This document shows, piece by piece, positions 25,142 to 34,008 of a stretch of DNA of 64,000 nucleotides. The stretch lies in assembly GCF_040530035.1 (NCBI RefSeq), contig NZ_JBEWCD010000002.1:1-64000 (forward strand), given 5' to 3'. This stretch comes from Roseibium sp. HPY-6. Its GTDB lineage: Bacteria; Pseudomonadota; Alphaproteobacteria; Rhizobiales; Stappiaceae. Position numbers and translations under genes: made by a program. The notes beneath the pieces were generated by a model. It ran no database searches, had not been told where the DNA came from, and worked only from the letters and a program-made list of their open reading frames with translations. The first letter of the stretch is position 1. Each line of letters begins with the position of its first letter.

Positions 25142-26123
25142 ATGTCCGGACTGACGAAAGTACTCATGGCCGGCGTTGCCGTATCAACGCTCGCAGCAGG
25201 CGCGGCATCGGCCGAAACCTGGGATATGCCCATGGCGTACGCGGCCACCAACTTCCACTCGGCAACCGGTGAGAAGTTTGCCGAATGCGTGACCCTGGGC
25301 ACTGGTGGTACACTTGAAATCAAGACCCACCCGGGCGGCTCGCTCTATTCGGGTGCCGAGATCAAACGCGCGATCCAGACCGGACAGGTGCCGATCGGCG
25401 AGCGCTTGCTCTCCGGTCACCAGAATGAGAACGCAATCTTCGGCTTCGATTCCGTGCCTTTCCTGGCAACCTCATTCGAAGATTCCGAAAAGCTCTGGGA
25501 GGTGGCGAAAGAGCCGCTGACCAAAATTCTGGCAGATCAGAACCTGCACCTGCTTTATTCCGTGCCGTGGCCGGCGCAGGGCCTTTATTTCGACCGTGAG
25601 GTGAATTCCCTCGAAGACGTCAAAGGTCTGAAATTCCGTACCTATAACAACGCCAGCGCGCGCATGGCTGAGCTCGCCGGGATGCAGCCGGTGCAGATCG
25701 AAGCCGCCGAAATCAGCCAGGCCTTCGCGACGGGCGTTGCACAGGGCATGGTGTCTTCCGGCTCCACCGGTTATGACCGCAAGATCTGGGAAAGCCTGTC
25801 TCACTATTATGCCGCCGATGCATGGCTGCCGCGGAACTATGTCATGGTCAACATGGACAGCTGGAACAGCCTGGATGACACCACCAAGAACGTCATCAAC
25901 GGCTGTGCGGCCATGGCCGAATATGCCGGTGACTGGCGCTCCATCCAGTACAACGAGTTCACCGTGAACGAGCTGGGCAAGAACGGCATGACCACCGGCC
26001 GCGTGAGCGACACGATGGCCGGGGAACTGCGGGCCATCGGTGAGACCATGACCGGGAGAGTGGCTGGAGACTGCAGGCGAACAGGGCAAGGCCATCGTCG
26101 ACGCATTCAAGGCCAAACAATAA
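25142..26123 (+). CDS. dctP: TRAP transporter binding protein (DctP) with apparent C-terminal frameshift
   Basis: A periplasmic TRAP binding protein with a signal peptide ending AAGAASA. The family-typical helix and loop order includes VQIEAAEISQAFATGVAQGM and an FRTYNN segment. Reading is normal to about 26056. The frame then turns into an Arg-rich tail that runs to 26272 and overlaps the next gene. From 26061 the neighbouring frame gives WLETAGEQGKAIVDAFKAKQ and a stop at 26123, a normal DctP ending. One extra base in 26051-26060 explains this. It is either a sequencing error or a recent mutation; coordinates here follow the corrected ending. A GAGGAGG site precedes the ATG. Confidence 0.85.
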
Positions 26124-26193
26124 CCGGCCCGCATGACACTTCTGCCCGGCGGTTTCTACTGTCGGGCACTCATGCCTTTGAAGGGGGACGGCG

Positions 26194-26721
26194 GTGGCTA
26201 TTTTCAAGCTTTTGCGCACCAGTCTTGATGCGCTTTACAAATTCGCCGGATATCTGGCGGCGGTTTTCCTGATCCTCATCCTGTTCTTCGTGGCCTCGCA
26301 GATGGTCGCAAGATGGGGCGGCGGGATCATCACCGGCGCGCCCGACTTCACGGGCTACTGCATGGCGGCGGCATCCTTCCTCGCTTTGCCATACGCGCTC
26401 AACAGCGGCAGCCACATTCGGGTCAGTCTTTTGCTGACCGCGCTCGGGCGCTACCGAAAATTCGGTGAGATCTGGTGCTGGGCGATTGCCAGCTATCTGA
26501 CATATCTGTTCGCGCGCTATGCCATCAAGTTCACCTACGAAAGCTACCGCTTCAACGAAATCAGCCAGGGTCACGATGCCTGGCCGATCTGGATACCGCA
26601 GATGTCCATGGCTGCCGGAACGGTGCTTCTGGCCATCTGTGCATTCGACAATCTCGTGACAACGCTGTTTACCGGCCGGGACAATATCCACGTCCCCGCG
26701 ACCAAAACGCAGGGGGAGTAA
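26194..26721 (+). CDS. dctQ: TRAP transporter small permease
   Basis: A 175-residue membrane protein with four helices, the usual DctQ size and layout. Hydrophobic segments are at about 15-38, 52-67, 88-108 and 135-155. It joins the binding protein (25142) and the large permease (26725) to form a Na+ or H+ driven importer of organic acids or related compounds. I chose the GTG at 26194, which has GGGGGA upstream. It overlaps the frameshifted tail of the binding-protein frame, another sign that the tail is not real. Confidence 0.88.
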   Translation: MAIFKLLRTSLDALYKFAGYLAAVFLILILFFVASQMVARWGGGIITGAPDFTGYCMAAASFLALPYALNSGSHIRVSLLLTALGRYRKFGEIWCWAIASYLTYLFARYAIKFTYESYRFNEISQGHDAWPIWIPQMSMAAGTVLLAICAFDNLVTTLFTGRDNIHVPATKTQGE

Positions 26722-26724
26722 GAC

Positions 26725-28035
26725 ATGGAAGAGATCTACCTCGTTCTCATCTTCCTGTTCGTTCTATTCCTGCTTCTCGGGACGGGCGTCTGGGTGGGGC
26801 TGGCGCTTTTCGGTGTTGCTTATCTCGGACTTGAAATGTTCACCTCGCGCCCGGCTGGCGATGCCATGCTGACGCGCATCTGGACCGGGTCTTCCAGTTG
26901 GACCCTGACTGCACTGCCGCTCTTCATCTGGATGGGCGAGATCCTGTTCCGAAGCCGATTGTCGCAGGACATGTTCCGTGGTCTCAGTCCGTGGATGCAG
27001 CGAATGCCGGGCGGTCTGGTACATGTGAACATCGTCGGCTGCACGATCTTTGCCGCGGTCTCCGGGTCCTCGGCGGCAACGCTTACAACTGTCGGCAAGA
27101 TGTCTATCCCGGAACTGCGCAAACGCGGTTATCCCGAATACATGACGATCGGAACGCTGACCGGAGCGGCAACCCTCGGTCTCATGATCCCCCCGTCGCT
27201 GACGCTGATCGTCTACGGGGTTGCTGTCGAGCAGTCGATTTCCAAGCTGTTCATGGCAGGCATTTTACCAGGCATCGTGCTTGCAGGCATGTTCATGGCC
27301 TACGTTGCCGGTTGGTCATTCCTTCGCCCCGCGGAAGTGCCGAAGATCGCCAACCGCATGAGCATTTCCGAAAAGCTGCGTGAAAGCCGCTTTCTGATCC
27401 CGATCATCCTGCTCATCCTTGTTGTCATCGGATCGATGTATGGTGGTTGGGCAACTGCAACCGAAGCGGCTTCGATCGGTGTCATTGGCGCGTTCATCCT
27501 GGCGGCCGCGCAAGGATCGCTCACGAAAGAGACATTCATCGACAGCCTGCTGGGCGCAACCAGGACATCGGCAATGATTGCGCTGATCCTGATGGGAGCG
27601 ACGGCCCTGACGCTCGCAATGGGCTTTACCGGATTGCCGCGCGCCCTGGCGGAGTTTATCGAGAGCCTGCAGCTCTCCCAATTCTCGCTCCTGATGGCGC
27701 TTATGCTGTTTTACATCCTGCTCGGAATGTTTCTCGACGGGATATCGTCCGTTGTTCTGACCATGGCGATTGTTCAGGAAATGGTGGTTGGCGCAGGCAT
27801 TGATCTGATCTGGTTCGGGATCTTCATTGTGATCGTGGTTGAAATGGCGCAGATCACGCCGCCGATCGGGTTCAACCTGTTCGTCATGCAGGGGATTACC
27901 GACCACGAAATGGGCTACATCGCCAAGACCGCGATCCCTTTGTTCCTGATCATGGTGCTGATGGTTTTTGTGATGATCTTCCTGCCCGAATTGGCCACCT
28001 TCCTGCCGGACAACATGCGCGGTCCTCGAGGATGA
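26725..28035 (+). CDS. dctM: TRAP transporter large permease
   Basis: A 436-residue polytopic membrane protein of the DctM family, with the family segments FAAVSGSSAATLTTVGKMSI, MIPPSLTLIVYG and MAQITPPIGFNLFV. These line the substrate/cation path. It starts three bases after the small permease stop. A strong 12-base hairpin follows at 28043, then the universal-stress gene. Expression is expected to be under the GntR regulator with the rest of the cluster. Confidence 0.93.
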   Translation: MEEIYLVLIFLFVLFLLLGTGVWVGLALFGVAYLGLEMFTSRPAGDAMLTRIWTGSSSWTLTALPLFIWMGEILFRSRLSQDMFRGLSPWMQRMPGGLVHVNIVGCTIFAAVSGSSAATLTTVGKMSIPELRKRGYPEYMTIGTLTGAATLGLMIPPSLTLIVYGVAVEQSISKLFMAGILPGIVLAGMFMAYVAGWSFLRPAEVPKIANRMSISEKLRESRFLIPIILLILVVIGSMYGGWATATEAASIGVIGAFILAAAQGSLTKETFIDSLLGATRTSAMIALILMGATALTLAMGFTGLPRALAEFIESLQLSQFSLLMALMLFYILLGMFLDGISSVVLTMAIVQEMVVGAGIDLIWFGIFIVIVVEMAQITPPIGFNLFVMQGITDHEMGYIAKTAIPLFLIMVLMVFVMIFLPELATFLPDNMRGPRG

Positions 28036-28042
28036 CATTGGC

Positions 28043-28070
28043 AGGAGGCGGCAGGCCGCTGCCGCCTCCT
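28043..28070 (+). promoter_or_regulatory. Strong stem-loop between dctM and the UspA gene
   Basis: AGGAGGCGGCAG at 28043-28054 and CTGCCGCCTCCT at 28059-28070 form a perfect 12-base stem with a GCCG loop. No T tract follows, so it may attenuate downstream genes or protect the transporter mRNA rather than fully terminate. Confidence 0.55.
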
Positions 28071-28108
28071 GGTCCGCAATTGCAGTTAGCGTTCAAAGAG
28101 GTCTCGTG

Positions 28109-28543
28109 ATGGCAGACGTCAAGATCATTGCCGCCGTCGATCTGCACCACAGGGAGTCCGATGCCTGTGTGGTCCGCGAGGCGATCATGTTGGCACAGAG
28201 CCATGCGGCCACCGTCGAACTTGTCTTTGTGATACCGGATCAGCAAAACACCTATGTGCAGGCCTACATTCCCGACGAGATGCGCGATCAGGTCGAAGTG
28301 GACGCACGCAAGGATCTCGCCGCTTATGCAGGCGAGTTCGATTGGCAAGACGTGCCATATTCGAGCGATGTGTTGCGCGGCGTCGTTTACGAAAAGCTGA
28401 TCGAACATGCAGAGCACCTGGCTGCACGCTTTATCGTCATCGGCGCAAGCAGACCGACTGTGAAGGATTTGTTTATCGGCCCCAATGCGGCCCGGGTGTC
28501 GCGTTTTGCGTCGTGCTCGGTTCTGGTCGTCCGGCCCGAATAG
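28109..28543 (+). CDS. Universal stress protein (UspA family)
   Basis: A 144-residue UspA-fold protein. It begins with an AAVDLHHRES strand-loop. The nucleotide-binding end reads VIGASRPTVKDLFIGPNAAR followed by FASCSVLVVRPE, matching the ATP-binding G-x2-G-x9-G-[ST] region only loosely. In Halomonas a UspA protein (TeaD) is encoded with the TeaABC TRAP transporter and tunes it, so a similar role is plausible here. I chose ATG 28109 over GTG 28106; AGAGGT lies upstream. Confidence 0.85.
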   Translation: MADVKIIAAVDLHHRESDACVVREAIMLAQSHAATVELVFVIPDQQNTYVQAYIPDEMRDQVEVDARKDLAAYAGEFDWQDVPYSSDVLRGVVYEKLIEHAEHLAARFIVIGASRPTVKDLFIGPNAARVSRFASCSVLVVRPE

Positions 28544-28588
28544 GTATCAAAGCCCGAAAGTCGCATCAAACCGATATCGGAGGTTCGC

Positions 28589-29713
28589 GTGAGCGGGCAC
28601 AAAATCGAGACAATCCGCATCCACAGGATCAGCATCCCCGCAAAGGCGGTGCATTCGCATGGCAGCGGCGACGTTGCCGGGATCAACGTCGCCATCCTGG
28701 AAATAACCACCGACACAGGCATCAAAGGCTGGGGAGAAGCTTCGCCCTGGCCAGTGTTCACCGGCACGGCGGAAGGATGCGCTGCGGCCCTGCATGTGTA
28801 TCTGCGGCCGCAACTGATCGGTCAGGATCCGGTTCAAGTCGAAAAGCATATGTCGATGGCGGACAAGATCGTTGTCGGGCATCCGGAGGCCAAGGCCGCG
28901 CTCGAAATGGCGCTTCTGGATATAACCGGGCAGATCTCGGGCCTGTCGGTCTCAGAACTGGTCGGTGGCCGGATGCGCGACGACATGGGCATGAGCTTTT
29001 CCATCGCCAATCCCGATTTCGGCAAGGACCTGGAAGACGTTGCCGGCATGTGGGAGGACGGCGTAAGGATCTTCAAGCTCAAGACGGGTTTTTCAGATCA
29101 CCGTTTCGACCTCATGCGTCTGGAGAAAATGCGTGAGATCTATGGCGAGGAAGCAGATATCCGCATCGACTACAATCAGGGGCTGCCAGCCTACGATGCC
29201 GTACGCCGTGTCCGCGATCTTGAGGCATTTCGCCCGACCTTTGTCGAGCAGCCGGTCAAAATGCACGAGCGCGAGGTCATGGCGCATCTGACTGATGTGA
29301 TCGACGCGCCGATTATGGCTGACGAAAGCGTCTTCGATCCGAAGGGCGCGCTTTATGCAGCGCAGATCCGTATGGCTGACATCTTTTCATTGAAGATCAT
29401 GAAATCTGGCGGTATCCGCCGCGCGCTCGAGGTGGCGACGATCGCTCGCGCGGCCGGGATCGAGGTCTATGGCGGCTGCATGTTCGAGACCGGTCTTGCA
29501 CATGCCGCCGGCGCACATCTCATGGCGGCGGTGCCGGATCTGATCCTTGAATGCGAATTCTACATGGCGACCTACTATGCAGAAGATGATATTCTGGCGG
29601 ACCCGTTCCCGGTGAAAAACGGGCGGGTCTACGTGCCGCAAGGAGCAGGTCTCGGCGTCAGGGTCGATCCGGAAAAACTCTCCAAACATGCCGTCGCAGA
29701 GGTGTTGGGGTAA
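28589..29713 (+). CDS. Enolase-superfamily enzyme (muconate lactonizing/racemase type)
   Basis: A 374-residue enolase-superfamily protein of the MLE subgroup. A KxK pair (K163, K165) ends the second barrel strand. Metal ligands are D194 (DYN), E220 (FVEQP) and D245 (MADES), and the opposing Lys is K269 or K272 (SLKIMKSGG). This two-lysine arrangement serves cycloisomerases, epimerases and some dehydratases, including proline-betaine epimerase and cis-3-hydroxyproline dehydratase. The GTG start has GGAGG upstream. It closes the GntR cluster, so its substrate is presumably the compound taken up by the TRAP system. Which reaction it performs cannot be told from the sequence alone. Confidence 0.86.
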   Translation: MSGHKIETIRIHRISIPAKAVHSHGSGDVAGINVAILEITTDTGIKGWGEASPWPVFTGTAEGCAAALHVYLRPQLIGQDPVQVEKHMSMADKIVVGHPEAKAALEMALLDITGQISGLSVSELVGGRMRDDMGMSFSIANPDFGKDLEDVAGMWEDGVRIFKLKTGFSDHRFDLMRLEKMREIYGEEADIRIDYNQGLPAYDAVRRVRDLEAFRPTFVEQPVKMHEREVMAHLTDVIDAPIMADESVFDPKGALYAAQIRMADIFSLKIMKSGGIRRALEVATIARAAGIEVYGGCMFETGLAHAAGAHLMAAVPDLILECEFYMATYYAEDDILADPFPVKNGRVYVPQGAGLGVRVDPEKLSKHAVAEVLG

Positions 29714-29766
29714 TGCCGAGCGAGCCACGTTGCTTTGCGGCTTCATTGCGACAGTTAGTGAACTCG

Positions 29767-30510
29767 CTAGTGCGGTTCACCCTGGCTCGTCGAGTTGGCC
29801 CATGCCTGGTAGTCGAGCTCGGCGGCTTCAATCGCCTTTCCGTTCACAAGGCGCCGCACAAAGGCGATGCTGACGGCGCGTGAGCGGCTGTTGAAAACAG
29901 CGGCCCCATCCGCGTCTCTGTCGGAATCCTGATCCAAGCCAAGTTTCTCGTAGAGCGATTGCAAACGGCTTTGGACGCTCCGCAGCGATATTCCCCGCCT
30001 GCGTGAGATTGTTCTGTCAGTCAGGCCAAGCGCAATGTCTATCAGGACTTCATATTCGGAATCTGTCAGGCCCTGCAAACGATCATCCGCCCGCTGCTGA
30101 ACACCGCGCACAGTCCTGTCGATGATGCACTGCTCTTCGACAAAGACGCCCTGCAGGGCCAGTTTCAAACGGTCTTCGGACGCTGATTTCAATATGTATC
30201 CGTAGGACGCTCCTGCGGGCACAATACGAGAAATTCCGCGCACATAGGCTTCATCGGCGTAGTTCGACCAGAACAGAATCCGGGTTTCCGGTTCCCGGTG
30301 CCAAATGGCGCGGGCTGCCTCGACGCCGGTCCGGTTGGGCATTTGAAGATCCATGACGATCGCATCCGGCTGGTGCTCCATGGCAAGTGCAATGCCTTCA
30401 TCACCATTTCGCGCTTCTTTCAGATCCGTCACGTCGGGCAGTTCCCGCTCGACGACCTCACGTAAAAACGACCGGTGCAGCACGTCGTCTTCAACTATCA
30501 AGATACGCAT
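29767..30510 (-). CDS. Response regulator, NarL/LuxR type
   Basis: A 247-residue response regulator. The receiver domain has acidic residues at D8/D9, the phosphoacceptor D54 (VMDLQMP) and a late Lys in YILKSAS. The C-terminal LuxR-type helix-turn-helix is somewhat atypical (LTDSEYEVLIDIALGLTDRT followed by ISRRRGISLRSVQSRL) and is followed by about 40 extra residues. I chose the ATG at 30510, with GGAGCGAG upstream, inside the end of the kinase gene. The 20-base overlap couples the two. Its targets may include the divergent lactonase/importer operon. Confidence 0.86.
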   Translation of the reverse strand: MRILIVEDDVLHRSFLREVVERELPDVTDLKEARNGDEGIALAMEHQPDAIVMDLQMPNRTGVEAARAIWHREPETRILFWSNYADEAYVRGISRIVPAGASYGYILKSASEDRLKLALQGVFVEEQCIIDRTVRGVQQRADDRLQGLTDSEYEVLIDIALGLTDRTISRRRGISLRSVQSRLQSLYEKLGLDQDSDRDADGAAVFNSRSRAVSIAFVRRLVNGKAIEAAELDYQAWANSTSQGEPH

Positions 30511-31825
30511 CTTCTCGCTCCGGCTCCGTAATGGCACTTGGTGCGGCGCTTGCGACCGGCAACGTCACGCGGACGCGTGTGCCGGGCATGTTCTGGCAGG
30601 GTTCAATACTGAAGTCGGCCGAGATGAGCGTTGCCCGTGTGCGCATGTTTTCAATACCGCCCAGATGATCTGTGTCGCCGTGTGTCAGCCCGCGCCCGTC
30701 GTCGGATACGGACAGGCAAAGGTTTCCGCCGCCTTCTGACAGCGACACATATATGCGCGATGCATCTGCATGCTTGATTGCATTGTTGACCGCTTCCTGC
30801 GTGATTCGGAACAGGGCGATCTGAAGCGTTTCCTGCAGCCTGTTGCCCGCACCGACGGTTTCATCGGCAAACTCCACCTCAATCGGCCGCTCCTGTGAGG
30901 CGACCGCCCTGTCGAGCAGGGCTTCGATCCCCTGTTCGAAGCCGAACAGCTTCAGAACGCTCGGCCGGGCGTCTTCAATAATACCCCTGAGTTCCTGCAA
31001 ACAGCCTTCAAGCCGGTCTGTAACTGCATGCAATGCATCGCCCGGGATCTTCGGCGTTTGCCGAAGCCTGCGCAGTTCATGATTGAGCCGCGTCAGGTCG
31101 GCCAGTGTCTGGTCGTGCAGATCCATGCCGATCCGCTGCCGCTCCAGCTCAAGCGCTTCGGTCAACCGCAGCGCTCCGGCGCGCAGGCCCTCCGCATGGG
31201 CATGAATTTCCGCCTGCCGGATAGCGGCTTTACGCGCACGCTCTCCCTGGTTCAGGGCGTGGATATAGGAAGACAGTAGATCGGCAACATACTGCGCGAT
31301 TGTGACGTGGCTGTCGTTATAAACGCCGCGCGCGTGGCAGGAGTAGGAAAGCGCGCCGATCACTTTGCCCTCCACCTGAAGCGGCACGTGCAAGCGGCTG
31401 CGCAGGCGGGCATCAAAAATCGGGTCGCTGAATGCACCGTCGAAGTGGAAGCGTTCGTCCAGCTGTGCGTCCTCGGTCAGGATGAAGTCTTCCTTGCCGC
31501 GAAGGATGCTGCGGATCGGGCTGACGGAAATCGGAACCGGTTCCGGCGCGTCGCCCCACCCCGTATGGAGGCGGGCTTCGTACGCGACGTGCATGTCGCC
31601 TTCGCCCGTCAGAATACAGACGTCGATATGATCATGAGGAAGAAAAAAACCGACTTCTTCAGACACTTTCTGGATCAGTGACTGAAAATCCAGTTGACCG
31701 GCAACGGCTCTGGAGATCAGCAGAAACCGCTGCAGCATGGCTTCGGTGCTAATGGCACTTGCTCCGGTGTTTTTGCTTTGGTCTTCCAAGGATAGCGGTC
31801 TCCGGTCCTTATCTCCCACGCTCAT
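30491..31825 (-). CDS. GAF-domain sensor histidine kinase (HisKA_3 type)
   Basis: A 444-residue soluble kinase without membrane helices. A GAF-like domain spans about 30-190 (segments LHVPLQVEGKVIGALSY and CHARGVYNDSH). A HisKA_3 dimer domain follows with the phosphoacceptor H237 (MDLHDQTL). The ATPase domain has the N-box around N347 and G-box DDGRG at 375-379. I chose the ATG at 31825; the frame upstream reads as low-complexity, Cys- and Arg-rich translation unlike a kinase. It phosphorylates the overlapping response regulator. A cytoplasmic GAF suggests an intracellular signal. Confidence 0.84.
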   Translation of the reverse strand: MSVGDKDRRPLSLEDQSKNTGASAISTEAMLQRFLLISRAVAGQLDFQSLIQKVSEEVGFFLPHDHIDVCILTGEGDMHVAYEARLHTGWGDAPEPVPISVSPIRSILRGKEDFILTEDAQLDERFHFDGAFSDPIFDARLRSRLHVPLQVEGKVIGALSYSCHARGVYNDSHVTIAQYVADLLSSYIHALNQGERARKAAIRQAEIHAHAEGLRAGALRLTEALELERQRIGMDLHDQTLADLTRLNHELRRLRQTPKIPGDALHAVTDRLEGCLQELRGIIEDARPSVLKLFGFEQGIEALLDRAVASQERPIEVEFADETVGAGNRLQETLQIALFRITQEAVNNAIKHADASRIYVSLSEGGGNLCLSVSDDGRGLTHGDTDHLGGIENMRTRATLISADFSIEPCQNMPGTRVRVTLPVASAAPSAITEPEREDAYLDS

Positions 31826-31992
31826 TCCGCCGAGAAGGCGTTGAAATCTGCAGCAATCGATGCGGGTTCCCGCAAAACTCTTGCCGAAACTACAGCATAC
31901 ATTCTGCAGGGCGCATGAAAAGCTCTTCAAACAAACGAAAAACGACGCCGGATCGGATCTCGCGACCGGCGCATAAAGGGAGCGAGCGGCCA

Positions 31993-32910
31993 GTGCACGA
32001 CGGCATTGAAATAGCGTGCGACCGGATGAAGGATCTAGTGATCCCGATCTGTCATCTTGAGCGCCTTTTCGATACGTGCCTGTGGGCCGAAGGACCTGCA
32101 TATCTTGCCGCATCGGATTGCGTTGTCTGGTCTGACATCCCGAACAATCGCATCCTGCAATGGGTTGAAGGCCTGGGCACAAGAACGTTGAGTGCCGCTT
32201 CAAATCACGCCAACGGCAACACAATCGACGGGGAAGGCCGCCTGGTCAGCTGCGAACATCTCAGCCGCGCGGTCACCCGCCGCGAACACGACGGGACCCG
32301 GACGGTCCTTGCCTCGCATTTTGACGGCAAAAGACTGAACTCGCCGAATGATGTCGTCGTCAAGTCGGATGGGACGATCTGGTTCACAGACCCGACATAC
32401 GGGATCCTTACAGATTATGAAGGCGAACGGGCGGATCCTGAGCAGGACGGGTGTTATGTCTACAGGCTTCAGCCGGAAACGGGCGAAATCAATGCTGTGA
32501 TACGCACGATGGTCAAACCGAATGGACTGGCGTTTTCACCCGATGAAAGACGTCTCTACGTTTCGGATACGGGCGTATCACACCAGACGGACGGGCCTCA
32601 TCATATCAAGGTCTTTGATCTGGTGGCGGGTGAGAAGGTTCAAAACGAGCGTGTTTTCGCTGAAATAGCACCGGGCGTTCCCGATGGGTTCAGGCTCGAT
32701 GAATTCGGAAACGTCTGGACGAGTTCGGGCAATGGCGTTCAGGTTTTCTCACCGGAGGGGGAATTTCTGGGGCGCATCGCAGTGCCTGAGGCGGTGTCCA
32801 ACCTGACTTTCGGTGGCCCCAAGAACAACCGCCTCTTCATTACGGCAACAACGTCGCTCTATGCGATCTATGTGGGTGTTCGAGGATCAACCCGGAGGAG
32901 TGCTTTCTGA
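31993..32910 (+). CDS. SMP-30/gluconolactonase-family lactonase
   Basis: A 305-residue six-bladed propeller of the SMP-30/gluconolactonase family. The metal-site segments are WAEGP (Glu near residue 26), LNSPNDVVV (Asn) and YVSDTG (Asp). These enzymes open sugar or aldonic lactones with Ca2+ or Zn2+. I chose the GTG at 31993 because it gives the family length and has AAGGGAG upstream. The longer frame back to 31759 overlaps the divergent kinase gene. It directly precedes a ribose-type importer, so it probably acts on a sugar lactone from that substrate. Confidence 0.84.
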   Translation: MHDGIEIACDRMKDLVIPICHLERLFDTCLWAEGPAYLAASDCVVWSDIPNNRILQWVEGLGTRTLSAASNHANGNTIDGEGRLVSCEHLSRAVTRREHDGTRTVLASHFDGKRLNSPNDVVVKSDGTIWFTDPTYGILTDYEGERADPEQDGCYVYRLQPETGEINAVIRTMVKPNGLAFSPDERRLYVSDTGVSHQTDGPHHIKVFDLVAGEKVQNERVFAEIAPGVPDGFRLDEFGNVWTSSGNGVQVFSPEGEFLGRIAVPEAVSNLTFGGPKNNRLFITATTSLYAIYVGVRGSTRRSAF

Positions 32911-32947
32911 CGACCTGAAGCGAATTACGAATGATTGGGAGGAAATC

Positions 32948-33970
32948 ATGAGAATACGTCAATCACTACTGTTTGCGACTACCGCTCTTGCCATGACTGT
33001 TGCAGCTCTTCAGCCGTCGGTGGCTGATACTTCTGACAAGCGGATTGCGCTGTCGAACAACTACGCAGGTAACAGCTGGCGTCAGGCCATGCTCAAGTCC
33101 TGGGGCAAAAATGCCGATCAGGCGGTCAGCGCAGGTGTTGTTGCTGCCGGCGATGCATTCACTACGGCAGAAAACCAGGCCACCGAACAGGCCGCACAGA
33201 TCCAGAACCTGATCCTTCAGGGGTATGATGCAATTGTGGTCAATGCAGCCTCGCCGACAGCGCTCAACGGCGCGGTCAAGGAGGCCTGTGATGCGGGCAT
33301 CGTCGTCGTGTCCTTCGACGGTGTTGTCACGGAGCCGTGCGCCTGGCGCATTGCGGTTGACTTCAAGAAAATGGGTGAAATCCAGGTCGATTATCTGTCC
33401 GGGCGTTTGGCGGATGGCGGTGAGCTGCTTGAAATCCGCGGCCTTGCAGGTGTTTTCGTCGACGACGAGATCCATTCGGGTATTGAGGCGGGTGTCGCCA
33501 ACCATGACAAGTTCAACATTGCCGGATCCGTTCATGGCGAATGGACACAGACGGTCGCTCAAAAGGCGGTTGCCGGAATTCTGCCGAGCATGCCTGAGAT
33601 TGTCGCGGTCGTGACACAGGGTGGTGACGGCTATGGCGCTGCCCAGGCCTTCGCGGCTGCCGGCCGGCCGACGCCGATCATCATCATGGGCAACCGTCAC
33701 GATGAACTGACATGGTGGAAGGAGCAGAAGGACGCCAATGGTTATGAGACCATGTCGGTCTCCATTGCACCCGGCGTCTCGACGCTGGCCTTCTGGGTTG
33801 CGCAGCAGATCCTCGACGGACAGGATGTACCGAAGGAACTGATTGTGCCTTTCCTGCAGATTGATCAGGCGGACCTCGAAGAGGGCCTGGCCAACACCGA
33901 GCCGGGCGGCGTCTCCAACGTCGAATACTCACTCGATGACGCCAAGGCCTATCTGGAAAGCGTAAAGTAA
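32948..33970 (+). CDS. Ribose-type (CUT2) sugar-binding protein
   Basis: A 340-residue periplasmic binding protein with a signal peptide ending QPSVA. It has the type 1 fold of RbsB-like proteins: [20 protein letters not shown] at the start, [12 protein letters not shown] and VVVSFDGVV in the ligand cleft. It begins 37 bases after the lactonase gene with a GGAGGA site. It feeds the ATPase and two permeases that follow. The exact sugar cannot be assigned. Confidence 0.9.
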   Translation: MRIRQSLLFATTALAMTVAALQPSVADTSDKRIALSNNYAGNSWRQAMLKSWGKNADQAVSAGVVAAGDAFTTAENQATEQAAQIQNLILQGYDAIVVNAASPTALNGAVKEACDAGIVVVSFDGVVTEPCAWRIAVDFKKMGEIQVDYLSGRLADGGELLEIRGLAGVFVDDEIHSGIEAGVANHDKFNIAGSVHGEWTQTVAQKAVAGILPSMPEIVAVVTQGGDGYGAAQAFAAAGRPTPIIIMGNRHDELTWWKEQKDANGYETMSVSIAPGVSTLAFWVAQQILDGQDVPKELIVPFLQIDQADLEEGLANTEPGGVSNVEYSLDDAKAYLESVK

Positions 33971-34008
33971 AAAGTGCCGGTACCGTCCGTTCGATTTCCG
34001 GAGGAGCA

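Noticed and set aside
26124..26272. DctP extension as a real C-terminal fusion domain
   Set aside because: The tail is Arg-rich, overlaps the dctQ gene, and a proper DctP ending exists in the next frame; a frameshift is simpler.
31026..31040. TGCATGCAATGC as a fourth LacI operator
   Set aside because: Lies inside the kinase gene and lacks the N4 spacing of the three good sites.
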